DNA of 64,000 nucleotides, taken from contig NZ_CBDDBS010000002.1 of assembly GCF_965225875.1 (NCBI RefSeq), positions 4,480,256 to 4,544,255 on the forward strand. Direction: 5' to 3'. Source of the stretch: Haliscomenobacter sp965225875 (lineage in GTDB: Bacteria; Bacteroidota; Bacteroidia; Chitinophagales; Saprospiraceae). The notes beneath the pieces were generated by a model. It searched no databases and had not been told where the DNA came from. It saw nothing but the letters and a program-made list of their open reading frames with translations. Made by a program: the position numbers and the translations under genes. Positions 34,606 to 42,259 of this stretch are shown here, piece by piece (the stretch's first letter is position 1; each line of letters starts with the position of its first letter).

Positions 34606-34980
34606 TTATTCTCCATCAATGATAAATTCCATCGTTTTGTCAGCATGTTCCTTTCTTACAATTCCTTCAGCATATGGAATATTGTGTACACTATTGTATT
34701 TTGTTAGATAAGCTGAGTTTATTTTTTCAGTCATTAAGTCATTGTCTACTGGAACAAAAGCTTTGATTGGAAAAATATCATCTCCACACTTGATTTGCCC
34801 TTTTGGATTTTGCAAAAAAGTGTTGTACCAGCTTTTTTCTGCAAAGCCCCAGGAACGGGCAAAGATTCTATTTTCAACAACAACCATCCAAATGTCTAAA
34901 AAGCTGGGTCTGTCAAAACCTGCTTTAATTCCAATTCGGTTATTGTCATTTATGAATGCTATGGCAATTTCCTTGTTCAT
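34606..34980 (-). CDS. DUF2255 family protein
   Basis: This 124-residue protein has RPSFLDIWMVVVENRIFARSWGFAEKSWYNTFLQNPKGQIKCGDDIF, which is characteristic of DUF2255, a small split-barrel-like family related to nitroreductase-type flavin proteins. The biochemical role is unknown. It ends 32 bp from the start of the metallophosphoesterase and may be co-transcribed with it. Confidence 0.8.
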   Translation of the reverse strand: MNKEIAIAFINDNNRIGIKAGFDRPSFLDIWMVVVENRIFARSWGFAEKSWYNTFLQNPKGQIKCGDDIFPIKAFVPVDNDLMTEKINSAYLTKYNSVHNIPYAEGIVRKEHADKTMEFIIDGE

Positions 34981-35106
34981 TTTGTTTGCTTTTTAAGTTT
35001 ATGCAAACCTACGGTGAAAGAAAGAGCCTTAAAATGTTATTATTTACTTTGCTGTAGGATTTATTCCAATCGTCAATATTGTGATGTGTATTGATTTAGA
35101 CAAGCG

Positions 35107-35439
35107 CTAAAGCATTCGTTTATTGAGCGCTCTAATAAGGCAATCTCGGTAAGTTTTGGCAACTGTAATTTTTAAATCATTTATACTTATTTGATTGTCT
35201 TCATAATATTCTACATTGATTAAGTTAACAATGTAAGAGTTGTGAACCCGCATGAATTCGTTGGGCAAACTTTTTATAAGGTCTTTCATTGATTTGTAGT
35301 AAATAAACCTTTTATTAAAAGTAGTGTAAATTTCTACGTAGTTTCCTGATCCTTTGATTATGGTTATGTTGTCAAAAAACAATTTAATGAATTTCTTGTC
35401 GGACTTTATAAAGGCAAATCCTCTTTGTTCCATTTCCAC
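35107..35439 (-). CDS. Stand-alone LytTR DNA-binding protein
   Basis: This 110-residue protein is a single LytTR domain (NITIIKGSGNYVEIYTTFNKRFIYYKSMKDLIKSLPNEFMRVHNSYIVNLINVEYYE) with no receiver domain. Normal LytTR response regulators are about 240 residues. It could be a genuine one-domain regulator or the 3' remnant of a longer gene, but the start ATG 35439 gives a complete domain. No partner kinase is nearby. Confidence 0.8.
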   Translation of the reverse strand: MEMEQRGFAFIKSDKKFIKLFFDNITIIKGSGNYVEIYTTFNKRFIYYKSMKDLIKSLPNEFMRVHNSYIVNLINVEYYEDNQISINDLKITVAKTYRDCLIRALNKRML

Positions 35440-35463
35440 GCTTTAAAATTTAGGGTGGTTCGC

Positions 35464-35535
35464 TAAAATTACAGCCAAGGTGCTGCGGCTTTGCGAAGTT
35501 CTGAAAAAGAATGAAGCGGAGCGAGGATTTTTTCT
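35464..35535. repeat. Repeat R3, partial copy
   Basis: About 70 bases including GCTGCGGCTTTGCGAAGTTC match 41386-41457 closely. At 41.4 kb they form the left arm of a complete palindrome; here the right arm is absent. Confidence 0.7.
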
Positions 35536-35547
35536 GCTGGTTGAAGT

Positions 35548-35663
35548 CTTCTCCCTCTTTAACGGCCAGGAAGCAAGACTGGAGCATGGTCTGGAGGCGT
35601 GGGGATAATCGGAACAAGTCTGGAGAATTATTCAGGCGATACACCTGCACAAGCGGGGTGCTG
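35548..35663. repeat. Repeat R1, copy b (longest)
   Basis: It has the R1 head (TTTAACGGCCAGGAAGCAA), an extra 30-bp module absent from copy c, AATCGGAACAAGTCTGGAGA shared with copy c, and the R1 tail. It lies just before the 35679 stop. Reverse-strand reading gives a peptide (CFLAVKEG) that recurs in the other copies, so R1 could be an old coding remnant. Confidence 0.65.
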
Positions 35664-35678
35664 CTGGCGGTTGTCAAT

Positions 35679-36215
35679 TCACACCACTTTTCGATTTTCA
35701 GTGATCGCCTCAGCGTAAAGTGTCGAATTAAATGCCTGCAATTGTTCGGCAAGTTTTTCAATGAAAGGCTTGCCGAAAATTAAAAAATCATTTTTTTGAT
35801 TTTCGCTTAGTCGTATTTCTCTCACTATTTCAGCGATTCCCCCCAAATAAACCCATAAATAAAACTCGTCTTTGTGTTTAGTTAATACCCAATACCAATC
35901 TTCCCAATAAACCAACTCTCCTTTGTTTCCTAAAAAGTCGAGGCTACTTTTTGTTACTTTAACCTTATTTTCTTTGTCGCTGACAAAGTCTATAAAAAAA
36001 TATTTGTTTGATTTATCAAGCAGCGTCTCATCTATTATTTTTATGTCCTTGTCCGTTAGATTGTAGTCGAGTTTGATGTATTCAAAAAAATCGACTTTAT
36101 CGCCAAATGTCAAACTTGCTTTATAAAAATGTAATTTCTCCTGCCAAACTCTCCAATCTCTGGTTTCTTTTGAAACCAACATTTTCTCGTCAAAAAAAAT
36201 TAAGTCGAGCTTCAT
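35679..36215 (-). CDS. Hypothetical protein of the accessory island
   Basis: This is a 178-residue soluble, aromatic- and lysine-rich protein (DWRVWQEKLHFYKASLTFGDKVDFFEYIKLDYNL; GELVYWEDWYWVLTKHKDEFYLWVYLGGIAE). No recognised domain. It is AT-rich and flanked on both sides by repeats (R1 below, R2 and a palindrome above), so it may be part of a transferred unit. Confidence 0.6.
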   Translation of the reverse strand: MKLDLIFFDEKMLVSKETRDWRVWQEKLHFYKASLTFGDKVDFFEYIKLDYNLTDKDIKIIDETLLDKSNKYFFIDFVSDKENKVKVTKSSLDFLGNKGELVYWEDWYWVLTKHKDEFYLWVYLGGIAEIVREIRLSENQKNDFLIFGKPFIEKLAEQLQAFNSTLYAEAITENRKVV

Positions 36216-36251
36216 TTGTCAGTATGTTAGTGGTCGTTTTACGCTTGCAGA

Positions 36252-36310
36252 CAACACAGAAATATGTGCACTTTTCGCGTCTGTTTGGTGAAGATAAACC
36301 AGGAACGCCT
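36252..36310. repeat. Degenerate repeat R2, copy b
   Basis: It carries GAAATATGTGCACTTTTCGC and AAGATAAACCAGGA, as in copies at 37914 and 44062. It is followed directly by a nested palindrome. Confidence 0.6.
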
Positions 36311-36438
36311 ATTTAAGCACAAAGAACACAAAGCCAAGATGTTGACGGTACTTTATGCTCAACAATCCAGGCATATTGCCTCGTCAACGTCTCCCCCTTG
36401 TGTCCCTTGTGCTCTCCTTTGCGTCCTTTGTGCTAAAT
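36311..36438. repeat. Nested palindrome
   Basis: The outer arms are ATTTAaGCACAAAG (36311-36324) with CTTTGTGCTAAAT (36426-36438). The inner shell is ATGTTGACG (36339-36347) with CGTCAACGT (36382-36390). The arms contain CACAAAG units. It is less perfect than the palindromes in the carbohydrate locus. Confidence 0.65.
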
Positions 36439-36467
36439 AATGTCGCTTATTGACTCTCCAGAAAAAA

Positions 36468-36562
36468 CTACTTAAACAACACCTGCGCAAACATAAACAA
36501 ATCATGCCGCCACACCGGCCAGGTATGCCCGCCCGCATATTCACTGTACTGGTACTTGACCC
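36468..36562 (-). pseudogene. 3' fragment of the 44.5-kb esterase gene
   Basis: Ninety-odd bases are nearly identical (one mismatch seen in the core) to 44526-44620, the 3' end of the two-domain esterase gene. On the minus strand they encode VKYQYSEYAGGHTWPVW and RHDLFMFAQVLFK followed by a stop (TAG here, TGA in the parent). No 5' part is present. It is fused at 36563-36566 to repeat R1, which lies on the opposite side of the parent gene's 3' end. Confidence 0.9.
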
Positions 36563-36565
36563 GCT

Positions 36566-36656
36566 GGTCCAAGTCGACCTCTTTAACGGCCAAGAAGCAA
36601 TCGGAACAAGTCTGGAGACTTATTCCAGCGATTCGCTTGCGCTAGCAGGTGCTCAA
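36566..36656. repeat. Repeat R1, copy c
   Basis: GTCCAAGTC and TTTAACGGCCAAGAAGCAA are followed by a shortened middle and a diverged tail. It is joined to the esterase fragment on one side and to the TIR gene's 3' end on the other. Confidence 0.65.
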
Positions 36657-36683
36657 ATTTAAACAATGGCTATCGTTTATGTC

Positions 36684-37838
36684 TTAAACCGAAGTCACCA
36701 TAAGCCTTTGGTAAAGCTCATAATATTTTTTTAATATGCGCCAGTATACTGGGCGGGCTTCAGGCGTAAACCCAAATAATGGATTTATTAAAACCCCAAG
36801 ACTACGACGCAAACTTGAATCTCTTGATTTAAGAACGCGGTCAAATTCGGCTTTGAATTCTTCTTTTGTTGTTAGCCTAGTTTCACCATTTCGATTTTTT
36901 GTTGTTAGAAAAGTTTCAATCCGTTCTTTCAATTGTTCTGGTCTTAATCCCTGTAACCAAGTTTCTTGGGGCGTTATGTATCTTTGGTATCTCCAGCCGT
37001 CCACTTCAGGATGATAAATAAGCTTTGGATGTTCTGATGCTATTTCATAATGTTTAGTGGGAAGAGAGTAAACTTCCTTTAGAATATTCAAATGGAATTC
37101 ATTACTAGGAGGTGCCAGCTGATAAAACGCCAATGGTGCAAAAAGATCATAAGCGATATCACGGATTGGTCCTCCTGTAGTTGGCAGCCAGTCAAATTTG
37201 TTGTTTGGTAGTTTAAGCAGAGATTGTGTTTCTGTACTTCTTAGTAGTTCAATTGTTTTGCATGCCTGTTTACAAAGTTCAATTATATCTGGCTTAGCTG
37301 GGTCGAGTGGCACATATTTGGCTAATTCGGCAAAAAGTTGCTGCGGCAAGTAGGTTAAGTCTGTATGCAAGTGATGATTGCTAAGAGAAGCAGCCCATCG
37401 CACAATTTCATCTACTGACCAATAAGTTGAAGCTATCTTAGCGTATTCTGGCAATTGCAGCGTTTGAATGCTATCAGAAACCATTAAGAAACATACTTGC
37501 TTATCGACAGAGCGGCTGAAACCTATCTCATATGGTACCCACCAAGAACCGCCAGTATTTTTACTAATTATACCCAATAAAACAGAAGAATGTCGCACAC
37601 CACGTTCAATAGCATAAACCAGACCAGTTTCTCCAAGCATGCCAAGAGCTGCAGCATTTTGTAAATCTCTATCCTCTTCATCAAGCCAATAATGAACATC
37701 AAGTGCCGATAAAATGGACGCTATTGCACGAACAATAGCCTTATCAGATGATCTATGTGATAAAAATACTTTGACACCCTCGATTAGGCTACTGCCACCC
37801 ATGCCGTCTGATACATAAATATTTTTTCCTTCATTCAT
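36684..37838 (-). CDS. TIR-domain protein with uncharacterised C-terminal domain
   Basis: This is a 384-residue protein. Residues 18-165 form a TIR domain: VKVFLSHRSSDKAIVRAIASIL (betaA-alphaA), VHYWLDEEDRDL (BB region), GVRHSSVLLGIISKN, and WWVPYEIGFSRS with the predicted catalytic Glu of NAD-cleaving TIRs. The remaining 220 residues show no family I can name; they contain FDWLPTTGGPIRDIAYDLFAPLAFYQ and a C-terminal helical part. A TIR effector in a defence or signalling role is likely. It has no membrane segment, unlike the TIR protein at 38562. Confidence 0.75.
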   Translation of the reverse strand: MNEGKNIYVSDGMGGSSLIEGVKVFLSHRSSDKAIVRAIASILSALDVHYWLDEEDRDLQNAAALGMLGETGLVYAIERGVRHSSVLLGIISKNTGGSWWVPYEIGFSRSVDKQVCFLMVSDSIQTLQLPEYAKIASTYWSVDEIVRWAASLSNHHLHTDLTYLPQQLFAELAKYVPLDPAKPDIIELCKQACKTIELLRSTETQSLLKLPNNKFDWLPTTGGPIRDIAYDLFAPLAFYQLAPPSNEFHLNILKEVYSLPTKHYEIASEHPKLIYHPEVDGWRYQRYITPQETWLQGLRPEQLKERIETFLTTKNRNGETRLTTKEEFKAEFDRVLKSRDSSLRRSLGVLINPLFGFTPEARPVYWRILKKYYELYQRLMVTSV

Positions 37839-37913
37839 GTATTTCGATTTCTGAAGTTATTTTTCTTTTAGGAGTTTTTTCCTCAAACCCCTTGAAGGAT
37901 CGCCTGTAGCTTG

Positions 37914-38104
37914 CTGCTAATGCTGAAATATGCTTACTTGTCGTGTCCTCTTCATAAAGATAAATCTGGAGCAGCAAATCTCAAAGCATTCACGATTTTA
38001 ATTTTATCAACCTGATAATGAATAGATTGATTATAGATGTCCTGTTTCTGGACTTCGGTAGTAATACAAAACGAGCAGTGTAATATTTGAGAGCCCCGTA
38101 TTAC
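37914..38104. repeat. Degenerate repeat R2, copy c (long form)
   Basis: About 190 bases align with 44062-44279: GCTGCTAA..GAAATATGC at one end, TTTTAATTTTATCAAC in the middle, CGTATTACC at the other. The divergence indicates an old duplication. Confidence 0.65.
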
Positions 38105-38109
38105 CCCAA

Positions 38110-38271
38110 CAAGGCCAATTTCGCTTCCAACACCTGCTCCATTTCCTAGGTTTTTATAAGTTTTGGGTGTTCCTTTTTGATAATTTTTTTTTAACTGGTA
38201 CGTTGCAGGCAGTCCCCAAAAGTAGGATTATCAGGAAAGTAAAAACTTGCCTTTGTGAGAATTTTTTTCAT
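38110..38271 (-). pseudogene. Frameshifted 5' remnant of a propeller lipoprotein gene
   Basis: Reading minus from ATG 38271 gives MKKILTKAS, then after a +1 shift FTFLIILLLGTAC-N, a lipobox signal. Another shift gives KGTPKTYKNLGNG, matching KGHPKLGKNLGNG near the start of the intact propeller at 27071-28165. At least two frameshifts and loss of all blades make it a dead gene. It is a fourth propeller locus in this window. Confidence 0.75.
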
Positions 38272-38561
38272 TGTTCAAATTGTCTTTGAGGTTTTTTTAT
38301 CTATTTGTTGGTTTGGGTGTCGCTCTGCAATGACTGCTAACATTCGAGTATTTGCGAAGGCAGGGAATTCATTGGTTGTGCAGCGTGAAACAAATGTTAT
38401 TTGAAAATATGTTGTTGAATTAGAGCTAAACCTGAACATTGAACGTTGAGCCTAAATCAATGCTGATACTTGCACACAGCTGAAGTTAAATGGTCCAGCC
38501 CTGCTTTGCAAATACTTTTATTGGCTGCTCTTTTGGTTAAGAGATACCGTGTTTGTTATTT
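38272..38561. other. Intergenic, nothing recognised
   Basis: AT-rich spacer upstream of the propeller remnant and downstream of the TIR-propeller gene's stop. No convincing ORF, hairpin or repeat was found. Confidence 0.4.
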
Positions 38562-41315
38562 TTAATCGTTACGAATAAATCCTTTTAACTCCTCCTTAGT
38601 TGGCTTCCATAGCAACCCATCATATACTTTCATTAACCATATAAGATCAGTGGGAACAAACAGAACATCACAATCTCTGGCACCAAGTGCATTGTCTCTG
38701 CATGTCAATCTCACCCCCCAATTTCCAGATTTCACCCAACCTGCTGCCCGATATTTATAGAGCTTATCCATTTTCCATCCCTTAACAAAACCTTCAATGT
38801 TATCTTCTCTTGATTCGTATGTGTATCTATCTTTAGATTTTCTGTTTGTAACCATACGCTTTATAAATTTAGGCTTAGTGCTTTTCAGATCAAGCAAATA
38901 TTCAATTTCATATCCTGCTGAGTCTTCGGCCAATCTTGCAAATAATGTATCGGATTTAAATTCTAAATTTATAAACTGCCGATCGCCTTGAATTAAAGGA
39001 AACTTGAAGTGACTCCAGGAAGTACAATTCCATAAATTAATTTCCTTTGAGGTTTCTAAAACCAGCCAATTTCCGTTCGTTGAAAATACAATACGATGAA
39101 CATAATCCCCTGAAAATTCTAATGATTTTTTTGCACCAGTGAGAATACTTCTTAATTCTACCCCTGATGTGGTGTCACTCTTTTGAAAATATGGGACTGC
39201 CATCCATTTATCCAAAGGATCTACGGCTCCCTCTGGGTGATAGGTTCTTGTTGAATCGGACTTAAAAAACCAACTTTTTGAGGGTGAGGGAGTTGTATTC
39301 CAAGATTTAAAATCTTTGACACTACTTGAATAAAAACCTGAAGAAGAACTTTTAACTACATCGGCTTGGTGACCTTTTCCAACTACTTTTTTTGACGATA
39401 TTTCAATGATAAACATATTACTTTCCTTATCGCAAATCACAATTTTCTCATCTCCAGGCAAAAATGATATGCTCTGAATTGGAACCTCTCCACTATAAAC
39501 TACTTTTCTAGTTTTCTCAGGGGAGCTTGCATCAACCACTTCTACAGTGACATCTACATCATTTTCTGTCCTACCTGAGAAAGCAAGTAAGTGACCTTTC
39601 TGGCTCCAAGCAAAAGAGTTTACTACCCACCCATCGGGATCAAGCCAAACAAAATAATTCTTCAATGGATTCCAAATACCCAATCGCTTCCTATCAAAAT
39701 AATTCAAAGCGAGATAGCTGTCATCAAAAGACCACTTAGCTCTGCTAAAAAAAGAAGAGGGATCAAAGTCTACCTGAGTGTAAGTAGAGGAATCAATTTT
39801 ACCACTAGGGTCAACTAGAACTAATCCATTGTCATGGTGAGCGGCTGCAATACCATCGCTCCGAATATCGAGTGCACCATATATTTGACGAAAGTAACCT
39901 CCAAATTGATTTACCCTATCTTCTAACAAGTATTGAGTATTGCCAGACAATAAATCCCATACCATTGTTTTAGGTTGTCGAGAAAGTTTAATACTAACGG
40001 TATGTCGATTAATGAAATTCGGAAGTGTAAAACCACTTCCATAAACTTTATCACTTATTGCAATAGAAGAATCATTCCAAAGCTGGTATTCTGGAATTGC
40101 ATCTAAACCTTCACCTTTCCAATTTCTTGTCAAAATTTTATAAGAGTTATCATCGGTCAATATTATCCATCCGATTCTATCAGTAATTAAGGATGTTACT
40201 TTTAGAGAGGAAGTCCTTGTGTTGTAAACAGCTAGATTCGACCTATTTTCTTTCGAATTATCGATTAGTAAAATATAAGGGTCTTTTAAATCAATGATTT
40301 GATAGTTATTGAAAACTGATTTGTAGTAAAAGTCAATAGAGGATACTGCGGATAGGACTAATTCCCTATTTTCGGGGCTTTTTTCAAAATTATATGCCTC
40401 TTCCGCAAATCTATATGCCTTTACAGGGTCGCTTTCAAGGTAACGCATTGCTGCAATTCTATTTTCTAACATTTCACCTTGTTGGTTCAAATGATCAACC
40501 CTCCTTTCCGAGACTATTTTCAGAGAGTCAGCAATACTTTTTAGTCTTTCTGCTTTCGTTTTATCTTTTAGTGCAAGACTTTTTAAAGAATCTGCGTGAT
40601 TTTTTAACTTGATTGCCTTTTGCATTTGATTTATTGCATCCTTTTTTTCACTTAAAGCAATATTTTTCAATTCATTCGCTTGTGATAATTGTTGAAAAGC
40701 GACATTCTTTAAACTATCCGCACGATTTTTTTCTGTAATCGCTACTTTTGCTTCTTTTGCTTTATTGTAGGTGAAAAAGGTTGCTAAGCCAAATATGGTA
40801 AGAACTCCAAATAATACCGCCAATGAAATAGTTTTAAGTCGTGCACTCTTCTTTGTAAATTTTAATGCATTTTCGATTCTGTCGAGAATGTCCTGAGCTG
40901 GTAAACCCTGCTTTAAATTTTCTAAAGTATCATCTATTAATGCCAAACCGCCAATTTTTTTATACCACTTGGCTGTAATTTCATTTATAGCTCCAGCGAT
41001 GGTAATTGGAATTAACGGCTTGTTTTTATTGTTCTCTAGGAATAATATTATTTCTTGTTCTATTGCTTCAGAAGTTTGGGCACCTTCGCTTCCTATCAAT
41101 ACAAATGCTGTTGATTGTTTAACCGCATCTTTTATATTTGAAGGTAGTTCTCTACCGGGGGTTATACTTGACAACTGGTCAATATAACAATCGAAGCCTT
41201 TCTTCATGAAATGTTGGGCGATAGCATATGCGTAATCAAGGCTGTCTTTACGGGAGTAAGAAACGAAAATGTCATATCCAAAAATTGTCTTTTTGATATT
41301 CCGCAATGGTGACAT
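38562..41315 (-). CDS. TIR - transmembrane - coiled coil - beta-propeller protein
   Basis: This 917-residue protein has an N-terminal TIR domain at about 12-150: YDIFVSYSRKDSLDYAYAIAQHFMKKGFDCYIDQ, STAFVLIGSEGAQTSEAIEQEI with the candidate catalytic Glu, then PLIPITIAG. A single transmembrane helix follows (about 168-190, AVLFGVLTIFGLATFFTYN). Next is a long coiled coil (about 190-290) with repeated LKNxADSLK units, then about 600 residues of WD40-like propeller (LAFSGRTENDVDVTVEVVD; IQSISFLPGDEKIVICDKESNMFIIEI). TIR is predicted cytosolic and the propeller on the other side of the membrane. It may be a sensor-effector for NAD-dependent defence or signalling. Confidence 0.82.
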   Translation of the reverse strand: MSPLRNIKKTIFGYDIFVSYSRKDSLDYAYAIAQHFMKKGFDCYIDQLSSITPGRELPSNIKDAVKQSTAFVLIGSEGAQTSEAIEQEIILFLENNKNKPLIPITIAGAINEITAKWYKKIGGLALIDDTLENLKQGLPAQDILDRIENALKFTKKSARLKTISLAVLFGVLTIFGLATFFTYNKAKEAKVAITEKNRADSLKNVAFQQLSQANELKNIALSEKKDAINQMQKAIKLKNHADSLKSLALKDKTKAERLKSIADSLKIVSERRVDHLNQQGEMLENRIAAMRYLESDPVKAYRFAEEAYNFEKSPENRELVLSAVSSIDFYYKSVFNNYQIIDLKDPYILLIDNSKENRSNLAVYNTRTSSLKVTSLITDRIGWIILTDDNSYKILTRNWKGEGLDAIPEYQLWNDSSIAISDKVYGSGFTLPNFINRHTVSIKLSRQPKTMVWDLLSGNTQYLLEDRVNQFGGYFRQIYGALDIRSDGIAAAHHDNGLVLVDPSGKIDSSTYTQVDFDPSSFFSRAKWSFDDSYLALNYFDRKRLGIWNPLKNYFVWLDPDGWVVNSFAWSQKGHLLAFSGRTENDVDVTVEVVDASSPEKTRKVVYSGEVPIQSISFLPGDEKIVICDKESNMFIIEISSKKVVGKGHQADVVKSSSSGFYSSSVKDFKSWNTTPSPSKSWFFKSDSTRTYHPEGAVDPLDKWMAVPYFQKSDTTSGVELRSILTGAKKSLEFSGDYVHRIVFSTNGNWLVLETSKEINLWNCTSWSHFKFPLIQGDRQFINLEFKSDTLFARLAEDSAGYEIEYLLDLKSTKPKFIKRMVTNRKSKDRYTYESREDNIEGFVKGWKMDKLYKYRAAGWVKSGNWGVRLTCRDNALGARDCDVLFVPTDLIWLMKVYDGLLWKPTKEELKGFIRND

Positions 41316-41397
41316 AACAATTGATTTAGGGTTAGTTAATTTTTATTTTAATTTTTTGGGTATATGGTAAAAGTAGACTGTTGAAGAAGTTGCCTCC

Positions 41398-41518
41398 AAC
41401 GCGCTGCGGCTTTACAAAGTTCCGAAAAAGAATGGAGCGAAGCGAGGATTTTTTTCGGAATTTTGAAAAACCGCAGCGCGTTGTACAGAAGGCGAGCGAA
41501 GCGAGCCTTTTGTACAAC
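41398..41518. repeat. Two abutting nested palindromes (R3 parent)
   Basis: The first has AACGCGCTGCGG (41398-41409) with its complement (41471-41482), perfect 12 bp, enclosing TTCCGAAAAA (41420-41429) with TTTTTTTCGGAA (41449-41460). The second has GTTGTACAGAAGGC (41480-41493) with GCCTTTTGTACAAC (41505-41518). The two share bases at 41480-41482. The first is the full version of R3, whose left arm alone recurs at 35464 and 8222. The rest of the gap (41519-41809) shows nothing I can name. Confidence 0.8.
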
Positions 41519-41809
41519 GTTTTGGGGCTTGGCGCACTGGCGGATTTATAAGCACCGAACTGTCAGCCTGCACAAATATTCTATAGAAACACAGCACTTG
41601 ACTTAAGCACGTCACCCGCCATTTTGCCAAACGCCTGTTAGCGGTATACTACTTTGTACGTTCATTTAATAGAGACTCCTATAAAAGCTCCTTACACTAT
41701 ACTATCTATAATTTCCAATGTCAGTTTTTTAAAAATTCGTCTGAGATATGAAGAGTCTTAATGTAAAATCCTGTTTTTGTTACATTTAACTTGTATGGTT
41801 TGAAATGAG

Positions 41810-42079
41810 TTAATTGTGTTCATACATCCAAATCTCGTTCCCGCCACAACTAGCGACTCTTCTGCTGCTAACTATTCTGCTTATGTTTATTGCACGATTT
41901 TGGTAGATGAATTCACAGGCATAGTCAATGGTGGCTGCCCAGTTCCCATATAATAAATCGTTATCTCTATCTACAATTAATAGGTCTCTCCGTACATAGT
42001 GGATGTTGGTTAGCAAACTTGCGTCTGCCTTATTTCCTGTAGGCAAACCATAAAGATCCAGTTGTTCTTCTTCGTTCAT
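41810..42079 (-). CDS. Small hypothetical protein
   Basis: This 89-residue soluble protein (MNEEEQLDLYGLPTGNKAD at the start; DNDLLYGNWAATIDYACEFIYQNRAI in the middle) has a balanced composition and a plausible start, which argues for a real gene. No family recognised. It lies between the AIPR gene and the TIR-propeller gene, all on the minus strand, and could belong to either system. Confidence 0.5.
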   Translation of the reverse strand: MNEEEQLDLYGLPTGNKADASLLTNIHYVRRDLLIVDRDNDLLYGNWAATIDYACEFIYQNRAINISRIVSSRRVASCGGNEIWMYEHN

Positions 42080-42259
42080 TTTGTTTTGTTTTAAGTTGTT
42101 CTTGTCTACTCTATTTGGTTTTCGACTTCCCCAATCCGCACGAAAATCCCATATTAGATTAGTAATCCTCTACCGGAATCGCTACCAAAGGTTCAGTTCA
42201 ACATTGCCTTCATTCTTGGCATTGAATGCCGAACGAAGGCTTAATTGTTGGCAGCAGTT

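Noticed and set aside
35107..35439. Stand-alone LytTR gene as a truncated pseudogene of a response regulator
   Set aside because: The domain is complete with its own start, and no receiver-domain remnant is visible upstream, so I kept it as a gene.
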